Shown piece by piece: positions 21,780 through 30,132 of a stretch of DNA of 64,000 nt. Source of the DNA: Salinimonas profundi (GTDB taxonomy: Bacteria; Pseudomonadota; Gammaproteobacteria; Enterobacterales; Alteromonadaceae); NCBI RefSeq assembly GCF_014750655.1, contig NZ_JABBXD010000001.1, positions 357,102-421,101 on the forward strand, given 5' to 3'. The position numbers and the translations under genes were made by a program. Within the stretch, counting starts at the first letter, position 1; the number at the start of each line of letters is the position of its first letter. The notes under the pieces are model-generated. The model did no database searches. It saw only the letters and a list, made by a program, of their open reading frames with translations, and was not told the DNA's origin.

Positions 21780-22436
21780 GTGAGTAAGAATTTGATAAAA
21801 ATTATTCTGGTAGATGATCATGAGTTAGTCAGAACAGGTATCAGGCGTATACTTGATGATGTTAAAGACTTCTCGGTGGTGTCAGAGGCAAGCAGTGGCG
21901 AAGATGCAGTTGCGCTTTGTCGTCGCAATGCGCCAGATGTTGTTCTGATGGATGTCAACATGCCCGGTATGGGCGGTCTTGAGGCGACCCGTAAAATTTT
22001 ACGGATGGCAGAGAGCACCCGTGTTATTTGTTTGTCGATGCACAAAGAGCATCCCATTCCAGCCCAGGTTATGCAGATTGGCGCGTTCGGCTTTTTAACC
22101 AAAGATGCTGAACATGAAGAAATGATCCGCGCGATTTATAAGGTTGCCTCGGGCCAGAAATACCTGGCACCGGACATCGCACAAACTATCGCCATCAGCA
22201 AATTATCTGCAGATTCAAATAACCCCTTTGACGCTTTATCTACCAGAGAGCTTAATATTGCCATGCGTCTGACGCGCGGCCAGCGTGTACCTGACATTGC
22301 CGAAGAGCTTTGCATTAACGCTAAAACGGTAAATACCTACCGGTACCGGATGTTTGAAAAATTGGGTGTAGCAACGGATGTAGAGCTGACACATCTGGCT
22401 TACCGGCACAAGCTCATCGATCCTAACGCGTTTTAA
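21780..22436 (+). CDS. uvrY: Response regulator UvrY/GacA
   Basis: NarL/FixJ-type response regulator of the BarA-UvrY (GacS-GacA) system, which drives csr small RNAs and so carbon storage, motility and virulence traits. The 218-residue protein has a receiver domain (VDDHELVRTGIRRIL; phospho-Asp in VVLMDVNMPGMGG, about residue 59) and a LuxR HTH (LSTRELNIAMRLTRG... NAKTVNTYRYRMFEKL). The start is GTG at 21780; no strong ribosome site is seen. It is followed 7 bases later by uvrC, as in E. coli and Pseudomonas. Confidence 0.95.
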   Translation: MSKNLIKIILVDDHELVRTGIRRILDDVKDFSVVSEASSGEDAVALCRRNAPDVVLMDVNMPGMGGLEATRKILRMAESTRVICLSMHKEHPIPAQVMQIGAFGFLTKDAEHEEMIRAIYKVASGQKYLAPDIAQTIAISKLSADSNNPFDALSTRELNIAMRLTRGQRVPDIAEELCINAKTVNTYRYRMFEKLGVATDVELTHLAYRHKLIDPNAF

Positions 22437-22443
22437 GGCTGTA

Positions 22444-24261
22444 ATGGCGACCTTTGACTCTGCTGAATTTTTAAAACATCTGACTAATCAGCCCGGCGTT
22501 TATCGCATGTATAATGATCAGGCTGAGGTTATCTACGTCGGTAAAGCCAAAAACCTGAAAAAGCGGGTATCCAGCTATTTCAGGATGCAGGTGGATAATG
22601 CCAAAACCCGATCGCTGGTGAATCAGATCGCGGATATGGATGTCACGGTGGTTAACAGCGAAACCGAGGCATTCCTGCTTGAAAACAATTTCATAAAGAA
22701 ATACAAGCCTCGCTACAATGTGGTGTTGCGAGACGACAAATCTTACCCCTTTATATTCTTATCTGATCACGAGCACCCCCGCTTATCTTTTCATCGGGGG
22801 CCACAAAAACGCAAAGGCGAATACTTCGGCCCTTATCCCAGTGCCTGGTCGGTGCGTGAAAGTCTACGCTCAATGCAGCGTATTTTTCCCGTTCGACAAT
22901 GTGAGGACAGCTATTACCGCGCCAGAAGCCGGCCTTGTTTGCAATATCAGATGCAACGCTGCAGTGCACCGTGTGTAGAGGGCTATGTTACCGATGAAGA
23001 ATATAACGAACAGGTGAATCTTGCCCGCCTCTTTCTTAAAGGAAAGAACCAGCAGGTAATTGGTACGCTGGTAGAGCGAATGGAACAGGCTTCGATTGAT
23101 TTGAACTTTGAAGCTGCTGCACGCTACCGGGATCAGATTGGCGCATTACGTAAAGTGCAGGAACGTCAGTGGGTAGCAGGGACGCAAGACGAAATGGACG
23201 TTTTCGGCTTCGCTGTAAAAGGCAATATGGCCTGTATCCAGTCAATGTTTATTCGTGACAGACAGTTGTTAGGCAGCAAGGCGTTTTATCCCAAAGTGCC
23301 ACCCACCGCCACCGAAGATGAAGTTTTTGAGTCTTTTTTCCTGCAATTTTATCTGGCAGGTAATAAAGTGATCCCCCGACAAATTGTCATTCCTAATACG
23401 TTGAGTGATGAAGCAGCAATCATGGATTTGCTCAGTAGTGAAGCGGGTCACCGGGTAAAACTTTTCAAAGGTGCGCGCGATGAAAAACGCCGGTATCTGG
23501 AGCTTGCGCAAAGTAATGCACAAAGTGCGTTAGATGCGCGCTACGTCGAACAGAAATCCGTGCATGCCAGATATCTTGATTTAGAAGAAACCCTTGAACG
23601 AGAATCGCCTATTCAGCGTATGGAGTGTTTTGATATAAGTCACACATCGGGCCAGCAAACTGTGGCATCATGTGTGGTGTTTAATCGGGAAGGGCCGTTA
23701 AAGGCAGATTACCGGCGTTATAATATCGAAGGAATCACGCCCGGTGACGATTATGCGGCGATGGCACAGGCGCTCAAGCGTCGCTATAAGACAGTCAGTG
23801 AAGTCGCCAAAATTCCGGACATATTATTCATTGATGGCGGCAAAGGGCAACTAGCCCAGGCGGAAACCTTTTTTGAAGAGTGGCCGGATGAAAAGCGACC
23901 GATGTTAATTGGTGTGGCTAAAGGTACAACGCGTAAGCCGGGCCTGGAGACGCTTATTCTGGCGGATAGTCACGAAACTATCCCGATGGAGAGTCATGCA
24001 CCGGCACTGCATTTAATACAGCATATCCGCGACGAATCGCACCGGTTCGCCATTACCGGGCATAGAAATCGTCGACAAAAAGTTAAGAATACTTCTACAT
24101 TAGAAGGTATTCCGGGGATAGGGGCAAAACGCAGACAGGCACTCCTGAAATTTATGGGGGGCTTACAAGGCCTTAAAAAGGCAAGTAAAGAAGAAATTGC
24201 GAGTGTTCCGGGCATCAGTCGGGATCTGGCTGAGACAATATACGACCATTTGCATAGCTAA
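22444..24261 (+). CDS. uvrC: Excinuclease ABC subunit C
   Basis: UvrC makes the dual incisions in nucleotide excision repair. The 605-residue protein carries an N-terminal GIY-YIG nuclease (QPGVYRMYNDQAEVIYVGKA, res. ~17-36), a Cys-rich segment (CLQYQMQRCSAPC), the UVR motif that binds UvrB (~res. 200-235), the RNase H-like C-nuclease (FDISHTSGQQTVAS; DILFIDGGKGQL) and tandem helix-hairpin-helix motifs at the end (IPGIGAKRRQALLKF). All catalytic regions look intact. Confidence 0.97.
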   Translation: MATFDSAEFLKHLTNQPGVYRMYNDQAEVIYVGKAKNLKKRVSSYFRMQVDNAKTRSLVNQIADMDVTVVNSETEAFLLENNFIKKYKPRYNVVLRDDKSYPFIFLSDHEHPRLSFHRGPQKRKGEYFGPYPSAWSVRESLRSMQRIFPVRQCEDSYYRARSRPCLQYQMQRCSAPCVEGYVTDEEYNEQVNLARLFLKGKNQQVIGTLVERMEQASIDLNFEAAARYRDQIGALRKVQERQWVAGTQDEMDVFGFAVKGNMACIQSMFIRDRQLLGSKAFYPKVPPTATEDEVFESFFLQFYLAGNKVIPRQIVIPNTLSDEAAIMDLLSSEAGHRVKLFKGARDEKRRYLELAQSNAQSALDARYVEQKSVHARYLDLEETLERESPIQRMECFDISHTSGQQTVASCVVFNREGPLKADYRRYNIEGITPGDDYAAMAQALKRRYKTVSEVAKIPDILFIDGGKGQLAQAETFFEEWPDEKRPMLIGVAKGTTRKPGLETLILADSHETIPMESHAPALHLIQHIRDESHRFAITGHRNRRQKVKNTSTLEGIPGIGAKRRQALLKFMGGLQGLKKASKEEIASVPGISRDLAETIYDHLHS

Positions 24262-24319
24262 CGCTTTGTATTGAAATGGCTTTGCCGCTGCCATAAGTGG
24301 TGTTAACAGAGAAGTTATT

Positions 24320-24886
24320 ATGTGGACAGTACCCAATATCATCACTCTATTCAGAGTTGTTCTTATTCCCGTTTTTGTGATTGTGTATTTCCTTGATTGG
24401 CGCTGGGCACATGAAACCGGTGCATTTATATTCTGGCTGGCCGCCATTACCGATTGGTTCGATGGTTATCTGGCACGCAAGCTAAAACAGTCAACACCGT
24501 TTGGTGCATTTTTGGATCCGGTGGCTGATAAACTGATTGTGGCCGCTGCGCTGCTGATGATTACGCATACCTATGCCACGCTTTGGATCACGATCCCTGC
24601 CATCATTCTTTTAATCCGCGAGGTATATGTCAGTGCCCTGCGAGAGTGGATGAGTAGCCAGGGCGTACGTGAGCTGGTGCAGGTCTCCTTTATAGGTAAA
24701 GCCAAAACGATGACACAAATGCTGGCGTTGATTGGATTATTGTCGGGGCTGGAAACGTTTATGGGCTTTCCTATTTTCTGGGTAAGTCTTGGCTACATTC
24801 TGTTGTATGTCGCTGCCATTTTGTCGTTATGGTCAATGTGCAGCTATACGATCGCCGCATCGAAACATCTGTCTGGAAAGGTTTGA
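24320..24886 (+). CDS. pgsA: CDP-diacylglycerol-glycerol-3-phosphate 3-phosphatidyltransferase
   Basis: Makes phosphatidylglycerol phosphate, the committed step to PG and cardiolipin, in the inner membrane. The 188-residue protein shows the CDP-alcohol phosphotransferase motif DG-x2-AR-x8-G-x3-D-x3-D in DGYLARKLKQSTPFGAFLD plus PVAD, at residues ~50-75, with several membrane helices. It follows uvrC by 58 bases, the common gammaproteobacterial order uvrY-uvrC-pgsA. Confidence 0.96.
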   Translation: MWTVPNIITLFRVVLIPVFVIVYFLDWRWAHETGAFIFWLAAITDWFDGYLARKLKQSTPFGAFLDPVADKLIVAAALLMITHTYATLWITIPAIILLIREVYVSALREWMSSQGVRELVQVSFIGKAKTMTQMLALIGLLSGLETFMGFPIFWVSLGYILLYVAAILSLWSMCSYTIAASKHLSGKV

Positions 24887-24970
24887 TTTAAAACATTGTT
24901 TGTTCAATGTGCAAAATGCATAAAAAACTAGCAAACGGTTATAAATCTAAGAATTTACTGCTATTTAATA

Positions 24971-24998
24971 TTGACAGTTGATGAGGGGGCGGTAGAAT
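24971..24998 (+). promoter_or_regulatory. Strong tRNA-type promoter
   Basis: TTGACA (24971-24976) and TAGAAT (24993-24998) with 16-base spacing, upstream of the tRNA-Gly remnant and the Gly-Cys-Leu cluster. A perfect -35 and near-consensus -10 suggest the driver of the tRNA operon. Confidence 0.72.
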
Positions 24999-25052
24999 GC
25001 ATCCCACTGTTTCGGGGCAGCACAACACGCTCACTGAGACAGTGTTAATTAT

Positions 25053-25080
25053 GCGGGAATAGCTCAGCTGGTCTAGCACA
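25053..25080 (+). pseudogene. 5'-half remnant of a tRNA-Gly gene
   Basis: 28 bases match the first 28 of the intact tRNA-Gly (25159) with two differences in the D loop (GGTCTAGC for GGTAGAGC). After that the sequence runs into an unrelated hairpin, so no cloverleaf can form. A truncated gene copy. Confidence 0.8.
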
Positions 25081-25084
25081 TACC

Positions 25085-25121
25085 TCGTCACGAAGTGATT
25101 GCCAAGTTTGGCAAGTGACGA
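25085..25121 (+). repeat. Hairpin replacing the 3' part of the tRNA-Gly remnant
   Basis: Outer arms TCGTCAC (25085-25091) and GTGACGA (25115-25121); inner arms TTGCCAA (25099-25105) and TTGGCAA (25108-25114), with an unpaired GAAGTGA on one side. The inner TTGCCAAG resembles the tRNA-Gly anticodon arm, so it may be rearranged tRNA sequence or a transcript-processing hairpin. Confidence 0.6.
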
Positions 25122-25158
25122 AGAGATAGATCAGATAAGTTAAAAAACGCAAAAAAGC

Positions 25159-25234
25159 GCGGGAATAGCTCAGCTGGTAGAGCACAACCTTGCCAAGGTT
25201 GGGGTCGCGAGTTCGAATCTCGTTTCCCGCTCCA
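25159..25234 (+). tRNA. tRNA-Gly (anticodon GCC)
   Basis: 76 bases including CCA; acceptor stem GCGGGAA/TTCCCGC, anticodon loop TTGCCAA (GCC), T arm GAGTTCGAATCTC, discriminator T. Complete cloverleaf. Confidence 0.97.
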
Positions 25235-25276
25235 AACTTTAAATAGTTTGGTTGGATTCAGATGTAGGGTAAACAT
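25221..25276 (+). repeat. Tandem repeat unit A (tRNA-Gly 3' end and flank)
   Basis: 56 bases beginning in the tRNA-Gly acceptor arm; 45 of 56 positions match unit B at 25322-25377 by eye. The match continues past the tRNA into the flank (TTTGGTT.GATTCAGATGT), so a block larger than the tRNA was duplicated. Confidence 0.8.
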
Positions 25277-25321
25277 TTCATCGCGACGGGTCGCGACAAC
25301 GTGGTTGCCAGTTACGCATCT

Positions 25322-25377
25322 TGTTTCCCGCTCCAAACTTCAATGTGTTTGGTTAGATTCAGATGTCAGGATTACAT
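25322..25377 (+). repeat. Tandem repeat unit B with decayed tRNA-Gly 3' end
   Basis: Second copy of the 56-base block, 101 bases downstream. It keeps GTTTCCCGCTCCA of the tRNA 3' end; the sequence just before (TTGCCAGTTACGCATCTT) is a recognisable but broken version of the anticodon and T arms, so this is the 3' relic of another tRNA-Gly copy. Confidence 0.75.
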
Positions 25378-25398
25378 CTAAGCTAATCCTTACAATAT

Positions 25399-25472
25399 GG
25401 CGGAATGGCAGAATGGCTATGCAGCGGATTGCAAATCCGTCTATCTCGGTTCGACTCCGGGTTCCGCCTCCA
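25399..25472 (+). tRNA. tRNA-Cys (anticodon GCA)
   Basis: 74 bases including CCA; acceptor GGCGGAA/TTCCGCC, anticodon loop TTGCAAA (GCA), T arm CGGTTCGACTCCG. Confidence 0.97.
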
Positions 25473-25528
25473 TATCGCTGTTAAAGCACACAGGTACCAT
25501 ACCTGCACCAGGCGAAAGCCGACCCAAT

Positions 25529-25615
25529 GCCCGGGTGGTGAAATTGGTAGACACAAGGGATTTAAAATCCCTCGCTCGTTAGAGTGTGCCGGTTCAAGTC
25601 CGGCCCCGGGCACCA
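25529..25615 (+). tRNA. tRNA-Leu (anticodon TAA)
   Basis: 87 bases including CCA; acceptor GCCCGGG/CCCGGGC, anticodon stem GGGAT/ATCCC with loop TTTAAAA (TAA), long class II variable arm and T arm CCGGTTCAAGTCCGG. The Gly-Cys-Leu order is common in gammaproteobacteria. Confidence 0.97.
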
Positions 25616-25827
25616 TTTTTATTTCTTATCTTTTTATTATTCTTATCTGAAGTTCGCCTCAGTATTGCGTTTTCCGTATTTTAATAACCTCCTGACTACT
25701 GTATTTCAAATAACGGCGTACTCCATTCATAAGTGTAACTCGCTCTATATTTGCAATCTTCTACTGTCTGTGGAATCTTTAAAGTAAGTTGTCTTTGGAT
25801 GGACATCTTTACTCAATGGAGAGAGTG

Positions 25828-26361
25828 ATGAGGCGTACAGTAACGATACTTCTCACATCGATAACTGCCTTGTCTTCGCCTGTAGCCGCGCAGCAAGCTG
25901 ATGATGACATCGAAAACATCGAAGTCATCGGGCAAAAGCCCCTGAGTCTTTATTTCGAGATAAGAAACGAAAAGCGCGTTGCTTTCATGCAAATGTTTAA
26001 CAAGCTTGTCGATAACAAAGATTTAGCATTTACCTGTAAGCGACGGACTCGCAGAAATTCGCACATTAAACACGAAGTGTGTAAAAACAATTATGAGTGG
26101 CGTATCTATCAGGAAATCATGCAGGATGAGATTAATCGCGGAAACGTAATGGGCGCCAGCGCGGTAGCCGAGATGGGTAACGCTGAGCAGCGAAAACTAA
26201 AGAAAAAGCTGGTTATCAAAATTCAGGAAACGCTGGCCTCGGACGCAGCGTTCAGAGAAATTTATCGTCAGTTTAAAGCTGCTGACAGGACGTATAAAAA
26301 AGCGCACGTGAGAAAGTTTGGTGTGTTAAGTCCCGCAGCGTCAAAAGACAATGAAGACTAA
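25828..26361 (+). CDS. Secreted protein of unknown function
   Basis: A 177-residue product with a signal peptide (MRRTVTILLTSITALSSPVAAQQ, cleavage likely near AAQ/QA). The mature part is acidic at first (DDDIENIEVIGQKP), then highly charged and helical, with two cysteines in FTCKRRTRR and EVCKNNYEW that could form a disulfide. The ATG at 25828 is chosen because GGAGAGAG lies just upstream and because it starts the signal peptide. No family recognised; it is alone between the tRNA cluster and a convergent acyltransferase. Confidence 0.65.
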   Translation: MRRTVTILLTSITALSSPVAAQQADDDIENIEVIGQKPLSLYFEIRNEKRVAFMQMFNKLVDNKDLAFTCKRRTRRNSHIKHEVCKNNYEWRIYQEIMQDEINRGNVMGASAVAEMGNAEQRKLKKKLVIKIQETLASDAAFREIYRQFKAADRTYKKAHVRKFGVLSPAASKDNED

Positions 26362-26390
26362 ATTTTCCCAGCACGAACTTATCGACGTAG

Positions 26391-28343
26391 CTAATCCACG
26401 ATCGCCTGTTCTTTCAGGTGCGTCCAGAGCCTTTCACCAAACACCTTTTCTCCGTGCTGACTTAAATGCCGTTTGTCTGAGTAAGTCAGGGCCCCATCAA
26501 TGACGAGATCATCCGGGTATTCAAGCTGCATTCCCTCAAACTTTGAAATATAGCGGATGCCAGCGTCACTTAGCTTATTGCCAAGTAGTGTGTCCAGCTG
26601 CCTGGCACGTTCTTCGGCAACCGGTGATCGGTATTCTGCCGCCTGCTGCTTCAGTGATTGCCGATAATCCCAGTCTACAGGATTTTTCGTGATTGGCGGC
26701 AACATGCCTATCACAGCAACATTCAGATTGTAATCAACGTTGAGCGATGTCAGATAGCGCACGAGATCACTGACATATTTTTTATTAATTTCATTGCCGT
26801 TTTTATCGTGAATATCATTGTTCACAAACAAACGGTCCGGCGTTTGAGTATATAAAACCAGCTTAATTGCATTACCGTAATTAGTGGCAAACTGACGAAA
26901 ATCTTCGTATTGGCAATGGGGAAGATCCCTTGGGTTCCCGTTATAGCCGTGTGCTCTACACAAGCCCCGGGAAACGCTGACAATGAATTTGTGCGGGCTG
27001 TTTACGGCAATCGCATTATATAAATCCATGCCGTGACTGCCGCCTATAATAAAAATAGCCTGCCCGTGTTGCTGACGGCACTGTTCGAACTTCTTAATAA
27101 ATGCTGCATCCAGTACAGGCGACCAGAATTTGCAGGGTTTATCGACCATCGGCTGACTGGTATGCGAGGCGTAGGCGGTAGCAAGCGTTTCAAACCTCGC
27201 CATGTTCTGCGGTTCACTATATTTTCGTATCTGAACATTGTTTATGAATAGCACTCCGATGATACCTGCGACAAAGAGTCCTGCTGTGGCCGCTTTAAAT
27301 ACCTGAGGGCGGATAAACCGTTGTCGATTACGAAAGGGGGTCTCAATAAACCGGTACGAAAGCAAACTCAATATGCTTGTAAGTACAATACCCACCAGCG
27401 CCATTGGTACACTAAGATGACCATCGGTATAAATTCGTGTCAGAGCAAATACTGGTTGGTGCCACAGGTATAAACTGTAACTGATAACACCGATTTGGAT
27501 GAATACCGGGATGCTTAAACACCGGCCTGTCAGGTTGTCACTGTGAGCAAATAATAAGACTAACACAGTGCCTGCGACCGGCAGCACGGTAAGAAAAGAA
27601 GGATGAGCGGTCTGAGGGGTAAATCCGATATAACTGGCAATAATCAGGAAAACGCCAAATACCGCCAGTAGATTCGATACGTTTTTACTTATTTTATCGA
27701 TATAGCGGCCCGAGAACATGAGACTGGCCAGCGAACCTGCCATCAATTCCCAGGCCCGGCTGGGTAAAAGATAAAAATTGCCGGATGGGTCTGCTAGCTG
27801 CCACACCTGTGCTATAACCAGTGAAACCAATAATATCAAGGCTATCGAACATGCAAACCATCGTCTGCCCAAAGGCGCTATCCATAGAGCTAGCAGCGGG
27901 AAAATAATATAAAACTGTTCCTCTACCGCCAGGCTCCAGGTGTGTAACATGGGGCTGAGTTCTGAGGTTGTGCCAAAATAGCCTGATGTTTGCCAGAAAT
28001 AGAAGTTTGAAACAAACGTGGCGACACTGACGAGACTGGCACCATAGTTTCGTAATGTCTCCGGGGATTGGGTGACAGCCACTAAAACCGGTGTCGTTAG
28101 CGCAGCAACAATAAACAGGGCTGGCAGTATTCGGCGTGCTCGCCGTTCATAGAATGAGGTTATTGAAAATGTGCCGCTTGCAATCTCTTTTAACAAAATA
28201 GATGTGATGAGAAAGCCACTAATAACAAAGAAGACATCAACGCCTAAAAAGCCGCCTGATAATCCACTGAAGCCTGCGTGTAACCATATGACCGGGACAA
28301 TCGCAAGCGCACGCAGTCCGTCGATTTCATGCCGATATTTCAC
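26391..28343 (-). CDS. OafA/YrhL-type membrane acyltransferase with SGNH domain
   Basis: A 650-residue protein that O-acylates a surface glycan (LPS O-antigen, peptidoglycan or capsule). The N-terminal ~360 residues are the acyltransferase-3 domain with about ten helices and the hallmark RHEIDGLRALAIVPVIWLHA (the R/H active residues) and FFVISGFLI. A further helix precedes a periplasmic SGNH-type domain: block I is IIGGSHGMDLY and the catalytic-type end is DKRHLSQHGEKVF. It lies 8 bases after a small gene, probably one transcript. The acceptor glycan is unknown. Confidence 0.88.
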   Translation of the reverse strand: MKYRHEIDGLRALAIVPVIWLHAGFSGLSGGFLGVDVFFVISGFLITSILLKEIASGTFSITSFYERRARRILPALFIVAALTTPVLVAVTQSPETLRNYGASLVSVATFVSNFYFWQTSGYFGTTSELSPMLHTWSLAVEEQFYIIFPLLALWIAPLGRRWFACSIALILLVSLVIAQVWQLADPSGNFYLLPSRAWELMAGSLASLMFSGRYIDKISKNVSNLLAVFGVFLIIASYIGFTPQTAHPSFLTVLPVAGTVLVLLFAHSDNLTGRCLSIPVFIQIGVISYSLYLWHQPVFALTRIYTDGHLSVPMALVGIVLTSILSLLSYRFIETPFRNRQRFIRPQVFKAATAGLFVAGIIGVLFINNVQIRKYSEPQNMARFETLATAYASHTSQPMVDKPCKFWSPVLDAAFIKKFEQCRQQHGQAIFIIGGSHGMDLYNAIAVNSPHKFIVSVSRGLCRAHGYNGNPRDLPHCQYEDFRQFATNYGNAIKLVLYTQTPDRLFVNNDIHDKNGNEINKKYVSDLVRYLTSLNVDYNLNVAVIGMLPPITKNPVDWDYRQSLKQQAAEYRSPVAEERARQLDTLLGNKLSDAGIRYISKFEGMQLEYPDDLVIDGALTYSDKRHLSQHGEKVFGERLWTHLKEQAIVD

Positions 28344-28351
28344 AGAAAAAT

Positions 28352-28777
28352 TTATTCACCGATAAAGTTGAGGACAGCCGGCGAGCCAAGCAGTTGCTGC
28401 GCTTTCTGGCACAAGTTTTCAATGGATTCAGAACCGGTGATCTGTAACCCGTCTGTATCATCAGCATCGTCCAGTGCATGGGCAAATATTTTGGCATTAA
28501 CGGTAGAAGTCAGTATCAATAATCCTTTACATCCGTGTTCACTGAGCCTGGCAAGGTCTGTTTTCATCTGACGGGCAGCACTTTGTGTGATGGTGTGACT
28601 TATGTCCGGAATACTCAAAATAACCCAGTCATCCAGCTCCCGGGCCGTTTTTAAAATTGCCTGGCTCCATTTGTCGACTTGACGCGGGCTATACACGTCA
28701 CTGGGAATATCGAAAACGACGTTATCTTTAACGAAGAATCGATACTTTTCAGGCTTACTTTTGTTGTTACCTGCCAT
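28352..28777 (-). CDS. Small soluble protein, possible STAS/SpoIIAA-like fold
   Basis: A 141-residue cytoplasmic protein without membrane segments. It reads as alternating strands and helices (VVFDIPSDVYSP, WVILSIPDISHTIT, GLLILTSTVNAKIF), which resembles STAS-like domains, but no family was recognised with confidence. It ends 8 bases before the acyltransferase and probably shares its transcript, hinting at a role with surface-glycan modification or its control. Inference only. Confidence 0.6.
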   Translation of the reverse strand: MAGNNKSKPEKYRFFVKDNVVFDIPSDVYSPRQVDKWSQAILKTARELDDWVILSIPDISHTITQSAARQMKTDLARLSEHGCKGLLILTSTVNAKIFAHALDDADDTDGLQITGSESIENLCQKAQQLLGSPAVLNFIGE

Positions 28778-28848
28778 CTACAGCAACCTCTTAGGCAAAT
28801 AGTAAAGTCTATGCATGTTTATTAATAAACATAACAATTGGATCAACG

Positions 28849-28871
28849 GCCCGCTCAGAATCCGAGCGGGC
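28849..28871 (-). terminator. GC-rich hairpin after the glycosyltransferase gene
   Basis: 8-bp perfect arms GCCCGCTC / GAGCGGGC with a 7-base loop, 10 bases past the stop of the minus-strand glycosyltransferase. It has no T-run, so it is a likely but imperfect terminator. Confidence 0.6.
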
Positions 28872-28881
28872 ATGGAAGTCA

Positions 28882-29751
28882 TTATGCAGTCATGCGTGAC
28901 GCATTGGCAGGTGTATTATGGTCAGATTCTTCACTAAGCGTTTCTACAACTTCCTCACTGGTAGGCAGTCGCAGCACAGAGAGGCCCTTTGTTTCATAAT
29001 CTTTATTAACAAAGCCATTTTTTACAAACGCCGCGAGCCAGTGTGTTGCGGGATAATAACCCCACTTGCTATGAAACACATTCGCATTGGTGACAATATC
29101 CAACAAATGGTTGATAGGGTAGTCATAATTTGCACGATGTTGGGTATAAACATCAAAATTCAGGATCTCAAGTTCAATGCCGGCAACATTGCTACGGGTG
29201 GCAAAGTCAATATCGCCAATACCAAAGCCATGATATTGCTCATCGAACCCGCCGATACGGGTAAAATCAGCCTTGCTGATACCGAATACAGAAGAGCGGA
29301 ATGCGGTATTGGCAGGAATGGGTTGATGATTCCCATGCACATGCTGCTTTTTATCCCGCTCAACCCGCGAAAAATCTGCATTTTCCGGCATATCCTTAAC
29401 CTGTACGACCTTCGCGGTATACAACTTATTGGGTTGCCACTGTTCGATGGCGTGAGAGAAGAATGCTGGATGACACAGACAGTCGACATCGAGATGAAAT
29501 ATCAATTCATGCGAACAGGACGAGAAACCTTTATTTCTTGCTTGTGCAATAGGTAAATCTTCTGATGTCACAAAGCGATGATGAATCTGAAAGTGCGGGC
29601 TTTGAATCAGAGAGTTATCAGAGGGCGGCGCCATCCAGACAACAATCAGCTCTGCCGGCTTACGTTCAGCCTGCTCAAGATTGTTAATTAAGTTGGCGAG
29701 TTGCTGCGTCCGGTTTTTTACGATGGTCACAACACTAAAACGGTTTGACAT
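28882..29751 (-). CDS. Family 2 glycosyltransferase (GT-A fold)
   Basis: A 289-residue cytoplasmic glycosyltransferase. It shows FSVVTIVKNRT at the nucleotide-sugar site, the metal-binding FHLDVDCLCH (DxD) about residue 90 and the GGFDEQYHGFGIGDIDF segment typical of chondroitin-polymerase/galactosyltransferase-like GT2 C-domains. Start at 29751 chosen for AGAGGA seven bases upstream; a longer frame to 29799 lacks this. Donor and acceptor are unknown; the neighbouring acyltransferase suggests a surface glycan. Confidence 0.85.
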   Translation of the reverse strand: MSNRFSVVTIVKNRTQQLANLINNLEQAERKPAELIVVWMAPPSDNSLIQSPHFQIHHRFVTSEDLPIAQARNKGFSSCSHELIFHLDVDCLCHPAFFSHAIEQWQPNKLYTAKVVQVKDMPENADFSRVERDKKQHVHGNHQPIPANTAFRSSVFGISKADFTRIGGFDEQYHGFGIGDIDFATRSNVAGIELEILNFDVYTQHRANYDYPINHLLDIVTNANVFHSKWGYYPATHWLAAFVKNGFVNKDYETKGLSVLRLPTSEEVVETLSEESDHNTPANASRMTA

Positions 29752-30132
29752 CCGATTATCCTCTTTTGTCTGGTTTGAATGGAAACAACTGGTGTCCAAT
29801 CGATCTCAACTGCTTAAAAGCAAAATACAAACCAAAAGGCAGACTGGCTAACCTTCTGTTTTAACAGGCAATGTAAAGGATAGTATTGTTATTATATGCA
29901 GTGGTTACTGAAAGAATTACATTGATTCAGTACAAACGCTGCGTTTTTTTCAGGCATTACTGAATAAGTATTATTCAGTAATGAATATATATTACAGGAT
30001 GAGATAAGGATCACCAGCTTTTTATCTCATCGTGAATATTGGGTAACGTACAGCGATTTATTTTTATCACACTGACACGTATTATCAACGCATAAGAAAT
30101 ACGTTTACCACATCGTCGAAGGAACACTCGCT
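29752..30132 (+). other. Intergenic region with repeated TTACTGAA elements
   Basis: About 380 bases between divergent genes. It contains TTACTGAA (29905-29912), its inverse TTCAGTA (29926-29932) and a 29-base perfect palindrome (29955-29983). No gene was recognised. Confidence 0.6.
29955..29983. repeat. Perfect 13-bp inverted repeat, 3-base centre
   Basis: Arms CATTACTGAATAA (29955-29967) and TTATTCAGTAATG (29971-29983) around GTA. There is no T-run after it on the plus strand, so it is a candidate operator or cruciform rather than an ordinary terminator. Confidence 0.75.

Noticed and set aside
25383..25650. Open frames on both strands over tRNA-Cys and tRNA-Leu
   Set aside because: They are translations of the tRNA genes; the cloverleaves explain the sequence.
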